Assembly: GCA_934526015.1 (NCBI GenBank)
Contig: CAKSZY010000001.1
Span: 186,001-250,000, forward strand
Origin: an uncultured Dokdonella sp.
GTDB taxonomy: Bacteria; Pseudomonadota; Gammaproteobacteria; Xanthomonadales; Rhodanobacteraceae
Length of the DNA: 64,000 nucleotides
Reading direction: 5' to 3'
Of the stretch, positions 39,688-49,749 are shown piece after piece. The notes beneath the pieces are model-generated. The model saw nothing but the letters and a program-made list of their open reading frames with translations. It ran no database searches and had not been told where the DNA came from. Position 1 is the first letter of the stretch. Each line of letters opens with the position of its first letter. The translations under genes and the position numbers were made by a program.

Positions 39688-39711
39688 GCACGTTCTCCGC
39701 GTTCGGTGCGC

Positions 39712-40653
39712 TCAGGCCCAGGCCGTGCGCGCGTCTTGCTGTTCGGCCGGCGTGCCGAGGGCACGCATGTCGAGATTCCTGTCGATCCGCCGCACCAGGC
39801 CCACCAGCACCTTGCCGGGGCCGCATTCGCCGATGCGCGTGATGCCGGCAGTGGCGAGCGCCTGCACGCAACCGGTCCAGCGCACCGGCAGGTAGAGCTG
39901 GCGCACGAGGGCGTCGCGGATCGCCTCGACGCCGTTCTCGATGCGCGCATCGACGTTCTGCACCACCGGAACCTGCGGCGCCTTCCAGGCGTAGGCCGAC
40001 ATCGCCTCGGCCAGGCGGTTGGCCGCCTCGCGCATCAGCGGCGTGTGCGAGGGCACGCTGACGGCAAGCTTCACCGCCTTGCGCACGCCATGCTCGGCGA
40101 GCCGGGCGATGGCCTTGTCGACGGCGAGCGCATGGCCGCCGATGACGATCTGGCCCGGCGAGTTGTAGTTGGCCGGCACCACGACATGGTCGTCGGATAC
40201 CTCCTCGCAGACGCTGGCGACGAGCGCGTCGTCGGCGCCGAGCACCGCCGCCATCGCGCCGAGCCCGGCCGGTGCGGCGGCCTGCATGGCCTGGCCGCGG
40301 ATGCGCACGAGGTGGGCGGCATCGCGCAGTTCCAGGCTGCCGGCGGCAACCAGGGCGGTGTATTCGCCGAGGCTGTGCCCGGCCAGTTGTTGCGGCCGCG
40401 GCCCGCCGTCGGCCAGCCAGGCCCGCCAAGCGGCGATGCCGGCGGCGAGCAGGGCCGGCTGGGTGTATTCGGTGCGGTTGAGCATTTCCTCGGGGCCGGC
40501 CTGCGACAGCGTCCACAGGTCGGCACCGGCCCCTTCCGAGGCTTCGGCGAAGGTCTCGCGCACGAGCGCATGGCGGTCGGCGAGATCGGCGAGCATGCCG
40601 ACCGATTGCGAGCCCTGGCCGGGAAACACGAAGGCGAGAGGGGCGGCGCTCAT
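39712..40653 (-). CDS. fabD: Malonyl CoA-acyl carrier protein transacylase
   Basis: A 313-residue enzyme loading malonate onto ACP. FVFPGQGSQSVGML, the nucleophile Ser in LAGHSLGEYTALVAAG, and SVPSHTPLMREAA with the catalytic His are visible, as is CGPGKVLVGLVRRI. Start MSAAPLAFVFPG. It lies 115 bases downstream of fabH. Confidence 0.97.
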   Translation of the reverse strand: MSAAPLAFVFPGQGSQSVGMLADLADRHALVRETFAEASEGAGADLWTLSQAGPEEMLNRTEYTQPALLAAGIAAWRAWLADGGPRPQQLAGHSLGEYTALVAAGSLELRDAAHLVRIRGQAMQAAAPAGLGAMAAVLGADDALVASVCEEVSDDHVVVPANYNSPGQIVIGGHALAVDKAIARLAEHGVRKAVKLAVSVPSHTPLMREAANRLAEAMSAYAWKAPQVPVVQNVDARIENGVEAIRDALVRQLYLPVRWTGCVQALATAGITRIGECGPGKVLVGLVRRIDRNLDMRALGTPAEQQDARTAWA

Positions 40654-40768
40654 GCATGGACTCCTGCTGCGTCGATCGGGCGCGCGGCGGCGTCGCCCGG
40701 AGTGGTTCGGGAATCGGCGGTACCGACTGTGCGGCGCCGTCCGGTGCCGCCAACGAGCATGCCGCCGC

Positions 40769-41734
40769 TCAGTACCTGAGCAGGGCGGAAGCCCAGGTGA
40801 AGCCGCCACCGAAGGCTTCCAGCAGCACGGTCTGGCCGCGCTGCACGCGCCCGGAGCGCACCGCTTCGTCGAGGGCCAGCGGCACCGAGCCCGACGAGGT
40901 GTTGCCGTGGCGGTCGACCGTCACGATGACCCGCTCCATCGGCAGCTTCAGGCGTCTTGCGGTGGCTTCGATGATGCGCAGGTTGGCCTGGTGCGGAATC
41001 AGCCAGTCGACTTCGGACTCGTGCACGCCGGCGGCTTCCAGCGTCTCGCCGACGATGCGGTCGAGCGTCTTCACCGCCACCTTGAACACTTCGTTGCCGG
41101 TCATCATCACGCGCACGCCGTGGTTCGGTTCGTCGCGGAAGCCGGCGGAGACACCGACCGGGTTGTACAGCAGGTGCTTGTAGCCACCGTCCGCATGCAG
41201 CTTGGTGGTCAGGATGCCGGGCTCTTCCGAAGCCTCGAGGACGACCGCGCCCGCTCCGTCGCCGAACAGCACGCAGGTGCTGCGATCGCTCCAGTCGAGC
41301 ATGCGCGTCAGCGTTTCGGCGCCGACCACCAGCGCCTTCTTCGCCTGGCCGCTGCGGATGAAGGCATTGGCGACGCCGAGTGCGTAGACGAAGCCGGAAC
41401 AGGCCGCGTTGACGTCGAACGCGGCGCAGCCGTTGGCACCGAGGCGGTGCTGCAGCAGGCAGGCGGTCGACGGGAAGATGATGTCCGGAGTGGTCGTGCC
41501 GAGCACGATCAGGTCGAGTTCGGCCGCCGCCACGCCGGCCGCTTCCAGGGCGCGCGTGGCGGCATGGAAGGCGAGATCGCAAGTGGTTTCGCCTTCGGCG
41601 GCGACGCGGCGCTCGCGGATGCCGGTGCGCGAACGGATCCACTCGTCACTGGTCTCGACGCGCTGTTCGAGATCCTGGTTGGTGACGATGTTGGCCGGCA
41701 GGTAGCTGCCGGTGCCTGCGATGCGTGAATACAA
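40769..41734 (-). CDS. fabH: 3-oxoacyl-[acyl-carrier-protein] synthase III
   Basis: A 321-residue initiating condensing enzyme joining acetyl-CoA and malonyl-ACP. The triad is Cys in [14 protein letters not shown], His in [10 protein letters not shown] and Asn in [14 protein letters not shown]. It follows rpmF by only 72 bases; plsX, which commonly lies between rpmF and fabH, is not present. Confidence 0.97.
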   Translation of the reverse strand: MYSRIAGTGSYLPANIVTNQDLEQRVETSDEWIRSRTGIRERRVAAEGETTCDLAFHAATRALEAAGVAAAELDLIVLGTTTPDIIFPSTACLLQHRLGANGCAAFDVNAACSGFVYALGVANAFIRSGQAKKALVVGAETLTRMLDWSDRSTCVLFGDGAGAVVLEASEEPGILTTKLHADGGYKHLLYNPVGVSAGFRDEPNHGVRVMMTGNEVFKVAVKTLDRIVGETLEAAGVHESEVDWLIPHQANLRIIEATARRLKLPMERVIVTVDRHGNTSSGSVPLALDEAVRSGRVQRGQTVLLEAFGGGFTWASALLRY

Positions 41735-41806
41735 GACGGCCGTCCCTCAGGTGGCGAGGAAGGCGGCCGCCGGGAAGGAGGCCGCCGCGCAGGTCCGGGC
41801 GAAGAC

Positions 41807-42004
41807 TCAGTCTTCGTCGTGGACGACGGCGCCCTTGGTCTCGATGACCTTCTTGCCGCGGTAGTAGCCGTCCTTGGTCACGTGGTGACGCAGGTGGACC
41901 TCGCCCGAAGTCGGGTCGGTCGACAACTGCTTCGCGGTCAGGGCATCGTGCGAACGGCGCATGCCGCGGCGGGACGGGGTTTTGCGACTCTTGGCAACAG
42001 CCAT
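41807..42004 (-). CDS. rpmF: 50S ribosomal protein L32
   Basis: A 65-residue basic protein beginning [20 protein letters not shown], the bL32 hallmark, with [18 protein letters not shown]. The zinc-binding cysteines of some L32 proteins are absent, as is usual in gammaproteobacteria. It is preceded by yceD, the conserved partner. Confidence 0.98.
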   Translation of the reverse strand: MAVAKSRKTPSRRGMRRSHDALTAKQLSTDPTSGEVHLRHHVTKDGYYRGKKVIETKGAVVHDED

Positions 42005-42089
42005 GGTGGATCTCCAGGTGAATCGATGCTTGCGGACAAGCGTGGGGTTGGAAAAACGATGCAGGGTCCGCCGGACCCGTGCGGCGCCG

Positions 42090-42602
42090 TCAGTGGCGCG
42101 GAAGCTTCAAATCGGCGAGGGCCGCAAACGGTCGTTCCGCGGCCGCCTCGTCGGCCGGCAGGTTCGCCAGCGGCAAGTCCTCGATCGGCGCCCCCGGTCT
42201 CGTCGCGACGACCGGCAGCGCAAGTATCAGTTCGTCCTCGATGACATCCTTCGGGGCCAGCGCGCCGTCGCCGACGAACAAGGCCTCATAGGGAAACGGC
42301 AAGGCCGCCTCGTCCGCTTCGTTGGCAACGAGGCCGAGCGACTGGTCGACCACGACCGGCCACTCGAAGACCTCGAGGGTACGCTGGCAGACCAGGGAAA
42401 GACCGGCTTCCACCTTCAGACGCAGGTAGGCGGTGCCGAACTCGTCCTTGCCGAACTCCATCATGTAACCGACTTCGCCCTGTCCATTGGCGAGCGCCCC
42501 GCACAGTCGCGGCATCGACGAGACTGCCAGCCGGCCCTCGAAGACCCGGCGCGCCTGCACCATGCGCCACGGGTCGACACTTTCGGGCAGGGCAGCGGAC
42601 AT
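42090..42602 (-). CDS. yceD: YceD family (DUF177) 23S rRNA accumulation protein
   Basis: A 170-residue protein of the YceD/DUF177 family, linked to 23S rRNA accumulation and always next to rpmF. The core has [20 protein letters not shown] (family C-R motif) and [14 protein letters not shown]. Start [12 protein letters not shown]; upstream frame is not similar. It heads the yceD-rpmF-fabH run and diverges from the gene at 42780. Confidence 0.93.
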   Translation of the reverse strand: MSAALPESVDPWRMVQARRVFEGRLAVSSMPRLCGALANGQGEVGYMMEFGKDEFGTAYLRLKVEAGLSLVCQRTLEVFEWPVVVDQSLGLVANEADEAALPFPYEALFVGDGALAPKDVIEDELILALPVVATRPGAPIEDLPLANLPADEAAAERPFAALADLKLPRH

Positions 42603-42779
42603 GGGCGCGCGATGGTAGGTTCGACCCTTGTCGATGTCAACCTGAACGCGGCGAAATCGCTGTGCTGGCGATGGCTTGCAGCACCCTGCCGCGACCCTCG
42701 CGAAGGTCCCTGCGAGGCCCGCCGCAGCCGCCCCGACGAGCGAATTGCCGGCGGCCGGAGCATTCGGCAGACTGCGGCG

Positions 42780-43223
42780 ATGCTCGAAGTCTTTGCCATC
42801 GCCGTCATCCTCGCCGTGGCCGCCCTCGCCTTCTGGTGGCGCGAGCGGCGCTCGCTCGCGCGCACGCGCACGTTGCGCACGATCCTTGACGAGGCCGACG
42901 CGCTCGAACGCGAACTGCAGGATTGCCGCGCCCGCCTGCGCGAGATCCCGGCGCTCGTGCACGGCCTGCCCCCGGGAACCGCGCTCTCTGCACACGCTAC
43001 GCTGACCGCCGAGCCGCAGGTCCAGCAGGCCCTGCACGACCTCCTGCAGCACCGGCTGTGGCTGCGCGACCATGCCAGCGACGCCGGCCTGCCCGCCCTC
43101 GAGGCCGCCTCGAAGGCGCTCAGCGAATCGCGGCGCCGGCTCGCCGTCCAGCTCGCCCGCCTGGCCGAAGTGCGCGAGGAACTGGCCAGTGCGCGGGCAA
43201 CTTTCAGTTCCGGAGCGTCCTGA
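42780..43223 (+). CDS. Small single-pass membrane protein with coiled-coil
   Basis: 147 residues. An N-terminal helix (VFAIAVILAVAALAFWW) anchors a long charged helical region rich in Leu, Arg and Glu (LARTRTLRTILDEADALERE; SESRRRLAVQLARLAEVREE). I recognise no family. The frame continues upstream past 42780 across the yceD promoter region, but the ATG gives a sensible membrane anchor. It converges with the methyltransferase gene. Confidence 0.65.
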   Translation: MLEVFAIAVILAVAALAFWWRERRSLARTRTLRTILDEADALERELQDCRARLREIPALVHGLPPGTALSAHATLTAEPQVQQALHDLLQHRLWLRDHASDAGLPALEAASKALSESRRRLAVQLARLAEVREELASARATFSSGAS

Positions 43224-43242
43224 ACGCCGCGCAAGGGGCTCT

Positions 43243-43998
43243 TCAGGCGCGCGCGCCCGGCTTGCGCAGGACGACCATGCCGCCGCGCCGGTGCTTGGCG
43301 GCGAGCATGAGCCAGCCCATGCCGCCCCAGCGCACCAGGTCCGACAGCCAGTCCGGCAGGCGCGCGAGCCGGGGAAGCTCGTACTGGATCATCGCCAGCA
43401 TCTTCGGCGTCGGATAGACGCGGGCCGCGGTGAATCCGGCGGCACGGCCGAGGCGGACGATATCGCGCGGCGGCATGTCGCGTTCGGTCACCCCGAAGGT
43501 CTCGACGGCGATGCGCGACGCTTCGGCTTCGGCATGGCCGACGCCGGGTTCGATCGTCACCAGCACGCCGCCCGGCTTGAGCGCGCGATGCACGCTGGCC
43601 AGCGCCAGCGCCGGATCCTCGGCATGGTGGAGTGCGTCGTAAAACACCGCGGCGTCGAATTCGGCGTCGAAACCGAGCCCTTCGTAGTCGCATACGCGGA
43701 AATCGAGGTTGTCGAGCCCGGCCTCGGCGCGGTTGCGCTCGGCCAGCGCGATCATGTCGGGAGCGATGTCCTGGCCGGTCACGTGGTAACCGCGGCGGGC
43801 GAAGAACACGCTGGTCCAGCCGCTGCCGCAGCCGAGGTCGAGCAGGCGCGCCGGCGCCGGCGGCAGCACCATGAAGAGGCCGCCGAGGTCGGCGAGCAGG
43901 CGGCCGCAGTCCGGCGCGCTGAACGGCTTGCCGCGCGCGTGGTCCGCGCCGACCTCGCCGATCCTTGCCACATAGTCGATTTCGCCCTGCTTGGCCAT
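43243..43998 (-). CDS. Class I SAM-dependent methyltransferase
   Basis: A 251-residue protein with motif I LLDLGCGSGWTSVFFARRGY, motif II around VTGQDIAPDMIALAERN and motif IV FYDALHHAEDPALALASV. These place it among small-molecule/UbiE-like methyltransferases, but the substrate is unknown. A C-terminal hydrophobic patch (WGGMGWLMLAAK) may contact the membrane. It lies 5 bases downstream of ispG on the same strand and may be co-transcribed. Confidence 0.85.
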   Translation of the reverse strand: MAKQGEIDYVARIGEVGADHARGKPFSAPDCGRLLADLGGLFMVLPPAPARLLDLGCGSGWTSVFFARRGYHVTGQDIAPDMIALAERNRAEAGLDNLDFRVCDYEGLGFDAEFDAAVFYDALHHAEDPALALASVHRALKPGGVLVTIEPGVGHAEAEASRIAVETFGVTERDMPPRDIVRLGRAAGFTAARVYPTPKMLAMIQYELPRLARLPDWLSDLVRWGGMGWLMLAAKHRRGGMVVLRKPGARA

Positions 43999-44003
43999 GA
44001 CGG

Positions 44004-45242
44004 TCAGCCGCGCTGCGCGTACTTGCGGGCGACATAGTCCTCGACGATGCCGACGAACTCGCGGGCGATGTCGTCGCCGCGCAGGGTCATCGCCTTCTGG
44101 CCGTCGATGAACACCGGCGCCGCCGGCGCCTCGCCGGTGCCGGGAAGCGAGATGCCGATGTCGGAATGCTTCGACTCGCCGGGACCGTTGACGACACAGC
44201 CCATGACGGCCAGGGTGAGGTTCTCCACGCCGTCATACTTGATGCGCCACTCCGGCATCTTCGCGCGCACGTGTTCCTGCACGGTCCGCGCCAGTTCCTG
44301 GAACAACGTGCTGGTGGTGCGGCCGCAACCCGGGCACGCGGTCACCAGCGGCGTGAACGCGCGCAGGCCCATCGTCTGCAGCAGTTCCTGGGCGACGATC
44401 ACCTCGCGCGTGCGCGATTCCCCGGGCTCCGGCGTCAACGAGATGCGGATCGTGTCGCCGATGCCTTCCTGCAGCAGCACGGCCAGTGCCGCGCTCGAGG
44501 CGACGATGCCCTTCGAGCCCATGCCGGCCTCGGTGAGACCGAGGTGCAGGGCGTGATCGCTGCGCGCGGCAAGGTCGCGGTAGACGGCGATCAGCTCCTG
44601 CACGCCGGACACCTTGCAGGAAAGGATGATGCGGTCGCGGCGCAGGCCGAGTTCCTCGGCGCGGGCGGCCGAGTCGAGCGCCGAGCGGATCAGCGCCTCG
44701 CGTGCCACCCGCGCGGCATCCCACGGCACCGCGCGCGCATGGTTCTCGTCCATCAGGGTGGCCACCATCGCCTGGTCGAGCGAGCCCCAGTTGGCGCCGA
44801 TCCGCACCGGCTTGTCGTGGCGCAGCGCCGTCTCGATGATCGCGGCGAACTGGGAGTCCTTCTTGCGCCCGAAGCCGACGTTGCCGGGATTGATGCGGTA
44901 CTTGCCGAGCGCCACGGCGGCCGCCGGCTCGGCGGCCAGCAACTGGTGGCCGTTGTAGTGGAAGTCGCCGATCAACGGCACCGCCACGCCCATCATGTCG
45001 AGGCGCTCGCGGATGCGCGGCACCGCGGCCGCGGATTCGGCGTTGTTGACGGTGATGCGCACGAGCTCGGAGCCGGCCCGGGCCAGCTCGGCGACCTGTT
45101 TCGTGGTGGCGATGACGTCGGCGGTATCGGTGTTCGTCATCGACTGGACGACGATCGGGGCAGCGCCACCGACGACATGGCTGCCGATGCGGACGCCGAC
45201 GCTCGGGCGGCGGGGATGGCCGCGCTCGGATGGATCGATCAT
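44004..45242 (-). CDS. ispG: 4-hydroxy-3-methylbut-2-en-1-yl diphosphate synthase IspG
   Basis: A 412-residue [4Fe-4S] enzyme of the MEP isoprenoid pathway. [14 protein letters not shown] (TIM barrel start), [13 protein letters not shown], the cluster cysteines CPGCGRTT, and [20 protein letters not shown] are present. Length and motifs match the bacterial form. The start [12 protein letters not shown] is taken; a longer frame adds 42 residues without similarity. Confidence 0.96.
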   Translation of the reverse strand: MIDPSERGHPRRPSVGVRIGSHVVGGAAPIVVQSMTNTDTADVIATTKQVAELARAGSELVRITVNNAESAAAVPRIRERLDMMGVAVPLIGDFHYNGHQLLAAEPAAAVALGKYRINPGNVGFGRKKDSQFAAIIETALRHDKPVRIGANWGSLDQAMVATLMDENHARAVPWDAARVAREALIRSALDSAARAEELGLRRDRIILSCKVSGVQELIAVYRDLAARSDHALHLGLTEAGMGSKGIVASSAALAVLLQEGIGDTIRISLTPEPGESRTREVIVAQELLQTMGLRAFTPLVTACPGCGRTTSTLFQELARTVQEHVRAKMPEWRIKYDGVENLTLAVMGCVVNGPGESKHSDIGISLPGTGEAPAAPVFIDGQKAMTLRGDDIAREFVGIVEDYVARKYAQRG

Positions 45243-45312
45243 GCGGAATCTTCGGCGCCGGGGCGCGGAATGAGGGCGGATCGGAACGGCGTCCGCGGAA
45301 GGTGAAGGATAC

Positions 45313-47073
45313 TCAAGCCGGGCCGGCGCCCGCCAGCGCGGGACGACGGCCGCCGACCGCCCCGTCGTCATCGCCGTCGATGCCGTCCTCGGGCAGGTCC
45401 AGTGGCGGCAGCGCGAACAACAGATAGGAACCCGTCGAGTCCATCGCTCCGGCGCCCTGCACGCGCAGCACGCTCGGCGCCGACGGCCAGCGGTGCGGGT
45501 CGGCCGGGAGAGTCAGTTCGATCCCGGCCGGCTCGCGTTCGAACAGGCCGGGGGTCAGCAGGCTGCCGTAAACGGCCGTCTCTTCGGCGCGCAGCGGTTG
45601 CAGGAGGATGCCGCGCATGTCGGGATGCGCATTGCCGGCGGCGTCCAGCGCGCGCACGCCGATCGCCAGCGCGCGCCGCGCCAGCAGTTCCACCCCGGCA
45701 TCGACGCGGCCGTCGTCACCGATGCGCATCCAGCGCACGGTGCCGGCCATCCAGTCGGGCGCGCCGTTGCCGCCCTCGGCCACCGCCAGGCCGACCAGTT
45801 CGCCGACCTTGGCGCGCACGTTCTCGCCGCCGGATCCGCGTTCCCACAGCAGGCGGTAGCCACCGAGCCCCTGGTCGACGATGCGTGCCGGCATGCGCTG
45901 GGTGCGCATCTGCTCGCTCGAGCCGATCGCCCAGGCAGCCGCGGTGTCGCGTTCGGAGAGACTGATGGTGGTGCCGCGCACGCGCCTGAGGAAACTGTCG
46001 AAATCCTCGTTGCCGGCGAGCACGAAATGCAGGTCGTGCAGGCCGATCACCGTCTGCAGCGTGTATCCGCCGGCCAGCCGCCGGTGCCCGCGCGTGCCAT
46101 CGGACGTCCAGCCATCGACGATGCGCCGGGCCAGCTCGACGTCGATCTGCATCGGCGCGGCTGCGCGCGCGCGCAGGGTCAGCAGCTGGATGCCGGGCGG
46201 CAGCGCGGCGACCTGTTCCTCGATGAAGGCCAGCACCGGGGCGAGGTCGAGTTCGAGCACGCCGTCATCGACCGAGGTGCGCTCTTCGGGTAGGTAGCCG
46301 GGGCCCCGGTCGGCATCCACCTCGATCGGATGGGCCGCCTTGCCGCCGGCCACGCGGCGCAGTTCGCCGTACGGCGCCAGCACGCGCGTGAAGGCGATCG
46401 CGTCGAGCAGTTCGCGCTGGGTGAACCGGTACGGATTGGCCAGCGCCAGCAGGACCGCGTGCGCATAGATCTGCCGCGGCGTGGCCGCGCCGGCCGCGGC
46501 ATCGTCGACCGTCCTGCTCTCGAGGCCGAGCGAGGCGGTGAAACGGTACACGTCATGCAGCGATTGCCAGCTGCCCTTCGGCGGGGTGCGATAAAGAAGA
46601 TAGGCCTTGTGCAGGCGCGCGCCGGCGTGGACGAGTGCGCGCGCCGCGGCCAGTCCGACCGCCTTGCCCTTCAGCAGCGGCACGTTGCCGTTCGGCGCGC
46701 AGTAGTCGTGCAGCGCCATGCGGTAACCGAGCGCGAGTTCCGACTGGAACTCCTGCGCAAGGGTGCCGAGCTCGGCCCGTTGCGGCGGCAACGGGAAGCT
46801 GGCGCCGACGATCTGCTTGTCGACCAGCGCGGCGAGCTGGTTGACCGGACCGCGCATGATCTCGAGCGCATCGATGCGCTCGCCCGGACTGATGCGCAGG
46901 GCATTCATCGCGCGCAGCCCGTTCACCAGCATGTGCGCGCTGGCGAGGAAATTCGCCATCGGCAAGGCGGCAACCCAGCTGCGCATGGCGCGCGTCTCGG
47001 TGGCGAAATCGCCCGCCTTCGGCGCACGGCGTTCCGGCACGTCACGCAACAGCCGCCGATGCAGTTCGCTCAT
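45313..47073 (-). CDS. Large protein with PilZ-like C-terminal domain, function unknown
   Basis: 586 residues, no signal peptide. The N-terminal ~400 residues are mostly helical and unknown to me ([38 protein letters not shown]). Around residues 410-500, [30 protein letters not shown] and [20 protein letters not shown] follow the order of a PilZ domain, with R-x3-R and D-x-x-x-G-G-like spacing. C-di-GMP binding is therefore plausible but unproven. It diverges from the electron-transfer cluster at 47216, with 142 bases between the starts, so they could share regulatory sequence. Confidence 0.7.
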   Translation of the reverse strand: MSELHRRLLRDVPERRAPKAGDFATETRAMRSWVAALPMANFLASAHMLVNGLRAMNALRISPGERIDALEIMRGPVNQLAALVDKQIVGASFPLPPQRAELGTLAQEFQSELALGYRMALHDYCAPNGNVPLLKGKAVGLAAARALVHAGARLHKAYLLYRTPPKGSWQSLHDVYRFTASLGLESRTVDDAAAGAATPRQIYAHAVLLALANPYRFTQRELLDAIAFTRVLAPYGELRRVAGGKAAHPIEVDADRGPGYLPEERTSVDDGVLELDLAPVLAFIEEQVAALPPGIQLLTLRARAAAPMQIDVELARRIVDGWTSDGTRGHRRLAGGYTLQTVIGLHDLHFVLAGNEDFDSFLRRVRGTTISLSERDTAAAWAIGSSEQMRTQRMPARIVDQGLGGYRLLWERGSGGENVRAKVGELVGLAVAEGGNGAPDWMAGTVRWMRIGDDGRVDAGVELLARRALAIGVRALDAAGNAHPDMRGILLQPLRAEETAVYGSLLTPGLFEREPAGIELTLPADPHRWPSAPSVLRVQGAGAMDSTGSYLLFALPPLDLPEDGIDGDDDGAVGGRRPALAGAGPA

Positions 47074-47186
47074 GGCCCGTACTCCGTGCTTGCGCTTCCA
47101 GTCTAGCCCGGATTTCCCGCACCGCAGCGGCCGCGGCGACGATCGTCGATGCCGCCGGCGCTGGCGCGGGGTCTGCCCGACCGGGT

Positions 47187-47192
47187 TATGAT
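47187..47192 (+). promoter_or_regulatory. Candidate -10 element upstream of the electron-transfer cluster
   Basis: TATGAT at 47187-47192 lies 24 bases before the ATG at 47216 and is followed by CGG. The same nine bases, TATGATCGG, occur at 53494 before the lipoprotein gene of the same cluster. No good -35 hexamer is visible at either site. Confidence 0.3.
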
Positions 47193-47215
47193 CGGCCCCG
47201 GATGGGGGAGTTGCG

Positions 47216-49624
47216 ATGAGCGAGCGTTTCAAGATCGCGATCGTCGGATCGGGTCCGGGCGGCCTGTCGGCCGCCGCGCGTGCGGCCGAACGCGGCGAAT
47301 CGCACGTGCTGCTCGAAGCCGAGCCGCACCTGTCGAACACGATCTACCGCTACCAGAAAGGCAAGTACGTCATGGACGAGCCCGGCATCCTGCCGCTGCG
47401 CTCGCCGGTGCCGTTCACGGCCGGACTGCGCGAGACGATCCTCGGCGCCTGGGACGAATCCGCCGCGCGCCTGAAGATCAACGTCCGCCACCGCCACGAA
47501 GTCTCCTCGATCAAGCGCCGTGCCGACGGCATGTTCGACCTCGCCTGCACGAATGGCGCGAAGTTCGAGGCCGAGGCCGTGGTCCTCGGCATCGGCCTGC
47601 AGGGCAACCTGCGCAAGCTCGGGGTGGCCGGCGAGGACCTGCCGTTCGTGCAGTACCAGCTCGACGACCCGGAGGCCTACGAGGGCGAGACCATCGTCGT
47701 CGTCGGTGCCGGCGATGCCGCGATCGAGAACGCGCTGGCCCTCGCCCGGCAGAACAACGTCGTCCTGGTCAACCGCAAGGACGAGTTCTCGCGCGCCAAG
47801 AAGGGCAACGAACAGGCGGTCCTCAAGGCCATCGAGGACGGCGTCATCGAGTGCTATTACAACTCCTCGCCCGAGCGCGTCGAGGCCCTCTCCGCCGGGC
47901 GCAAGCCGGGGCGCATGATCCTCGCCACCGACAAGGGCCGCGCCCAGGTGCTGCTCGACCGGGTCATCGCCCGGCTCGGCGCAACCGCGCCGCGCGGCTT
48001 CGTCGAGGCCTGCGGCATCGAGTTCCCGAACAAGGATCCGGCGTCGGTCCCGGCGATCAGCGCGCAGTACGAATCCAACGTCAAGGGCCTCTACATCGTC
48101 GGCGCGCTCGGTGGCTATCCGCTCATCAAGCAGGCGATGAACCAGGGCTACGAGGTCGTCGAATACATCTGCGGCAGCGCGGTGGAACCGGCCGACACGC
48201 CGCTGCTGCAGGCCAAGTTTGCCGGCATCACCGGCTTCCGCAGCGTCGACGAGGCACTCGCCCGGATCCAGAAGAACGTGCCGGTCCTTTCCCACATCAC
48301 GCCGCTGCAGATGCGCGAGTTCATGCTCGACTCCGACATCCGCACGCCGGCCGATGGCGAGGTGATCTTCGAGCGCAACGACTACACCAACAGCTTCTAT
48401 TCGATCGTCGAAGGCGAGGTGCGCATTCCGATCCCCGGCCAGGCCGCGCCGGTGGTCCTGCGTCGCGGCGAGTTCTTCGGCGAGATGGGCCTCATCTCCG
48501 GCCGCCGCCGCACCGCCACCGTGGTGGCCGGACCGAACTGCATCCTGGTGGAGACGCCGCGGCGCTCGATGAACCGCCTGATCGCCTCGGTCGAGGCGGT
48601 ACGCCGCGAAATCGACCGCGTCTTCATCGTGCGCGCGATCCAGTCGCGGTTTGCTCCCGAAGCCAGCATCGAGCAGCTCAACGAGATGTCCGCCGGCGCC
48701 ACCCTGCAGCGCTACAAGGCCGGCGACAGCGTGTTCCAGGAAGGCGAAGTCGGCGATTGCCTGCACCTCGTGCGGGTCGGCTCGCTGACGATCTCGCGCA
48801 CCATCGGCGGCAAGGACGTCGTGCTGACCTATGTCGCCGCCGGCAACTACGTCGGCGAGATGGCCCTGATGGGCGAGACCCAGCGCTCGGCCACCGCACG
48901 AGCGGCGATCGCCACCGAGACGATCCGCCTCGACGGCGACGTCTTCAAGCGCATGATCGACCGCATCCCGGCGCTGCGCCTGCGCCTGCAGAAGGAATAC
49001 CGCCAGCGCACCGCCGCCAACGTGGCCATGCAATCGGCGCCCGAGGGCGGCGACATCATTTCCTTCCTGATGGCGCAGGGTGCCGGCGAGGCGACCGACA
49101 TCCTGCTGATCGACGAATCGCTGTGCGTGCGCTGCGACAACTGCGAGAAGGCCTGCGCGGAAACCCACGGCGGCACCTCGCGGCTCGACCGCGAAGCCGG
49201 ACCGACCTTCGCCAACGTGCACGTGCCGACCTCGTGCCGGCATTGCGAGCACCCGCACTGCATGAAGGACTGTCCGCCGGACGCCCTGCGGCGCGCACCG
49301 AACGGCGAGGTCTTCATTGCCGACAACTGCATCGGCTGCGGCAACTGCGAGCGCAACTGCCCGTATGGCGTGATCCACATGGCCAGCAAGCCGCCGAAGA
49401 AACCCGGCCTGCTGCAGTGGCTGCTGTTCGGCCGCGGTCCGGGGCCCGGCGAGGCGCCCTACGACCCGACCGCGAAGAAGGACGCAGAGGCCAAGAAGGC
49501 GGTCAAGTGCGACATGTGCAAGGACCAGGCAGGCGGCGCCGCCTGCGTGCGCGCCTGCCCGACCGGCGCAGCCATCCGCATCAGTCCCGAGGAGTTCCCG
49601 GCGTATGCGCAGTCACGCCGCTGA
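47216..49624 (+). CDS. FAD/NAD oxidoreductase fused to two cyclic-nucleotide-binding domains and a 4x[4Fe-4S] ferredoxin
   Basis: 802 residues, cytosolic. Residues 1-325 form a two-dinucleotide-fold flavoprotein: FAD site IVGSGPGGLSAA (9-20), NAD(P) site VVVGAGDAAIENA (161-173), FAD end NVKGLYIVGALGGYPL (289-304). No CxxC redox disulfide is present. Residues 345-600 hold two cNMP modules whose phosphate cassettes keep FGE/VGE and Arg (FFGEMGLISGRRRTA, from 420; YVGEMALMGETQRSA, from 545). Residues 637-781 carry 16 cysteines in four clusters (CVRCDNCEKAC, CRHCEHPHCMKDC, CIGCGNCERNC, CDMCKD...CVRAC). GGGGGAG at 47203-47209 supports the start. Inferred role: cNMP-gated electron hub between NAD(P)H and membrane carriers. 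Confidence 0.9.
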   Translation: MSERFKIAIVGSGPGGLSAAARAAERGESHVLLEAEPHLSNTIYRYQKGKYVMDEPGILPLRSPVPFTAGLRETILGAWDESAARLKINVRHRHEVSSIKRRADGMFDLACTNGAKFEAEAVVLGIGLQGNLRKLGVAGEDLPFVQYQLDDPEAYEGETIVVVGAGDAAIENALALARQNNVVLVNRKDEFSRAKKGNEQAVLKAIEDGVIECYYNSSPERVEALSAGRKPGRMILATDKGRAQVLLDRVIARLGATAPRGFVEACGIEFPNKDPASVPAISAQYESNVKGLYIVGALGGYPLIKQAMNQGYEVVEYICGSAVEPADTPLLQAKFAGITGFRSVDEALARIQKNVPVLSHITPLQMREFMLDSDIRTPADGEVIFERNDYTNSFYSIVEGEVRIPIPGQAAPVVLRRGEFFGEMGLISGRRRTATVVAGPNCILVETPRRSMNRLIASVEAVRREIDRVFIVRAIQSRFAPEASIEQLNEMSAGATLQRYKAGDSVFQEGEVGDCLHLVRVGSLTISRTIGGKDVVLTYVAAGNYVGEMALMGETQRSATARAAIATETIRLDGDVFKRMIDRIPALRLRLQKEYRQRTAANVAMQSAPEGGDIISFLMAQGAGEATDILLIDESLCVRCDNCEKACAETHGGTSRLDREAGPTFANVHVPTSCRHCEHPHCMKDCPPDALRRAPNGEVFIADNCIGCGNCERNCPYGVIHMASKPPKKPGLLQWLLFGRGPGPGEAPYDPTAKKDAEAKKAVKCDMCKDQAGGAACVRACPTGAAIRISPEEFPAYAQSRR

Positions 49625-49749
49625 AGCGATGCCCGCACCGGCGGGAGCGGCTTCAGCCGCGACGGTGACGCGTTCGTCGTCGTACCGTCGTGACGGCGGA
49701 AGCCGGCATCCGGTTCCCGGCTTTGGTTGTTCGTTCTTTCCTGGATGCG

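Noticed and set aside
42780-43223. Membrane coiled-coil protein as RmuC or ZapG
   Set aside because: The layout is similar in outline only; length and residues do not support a named family.
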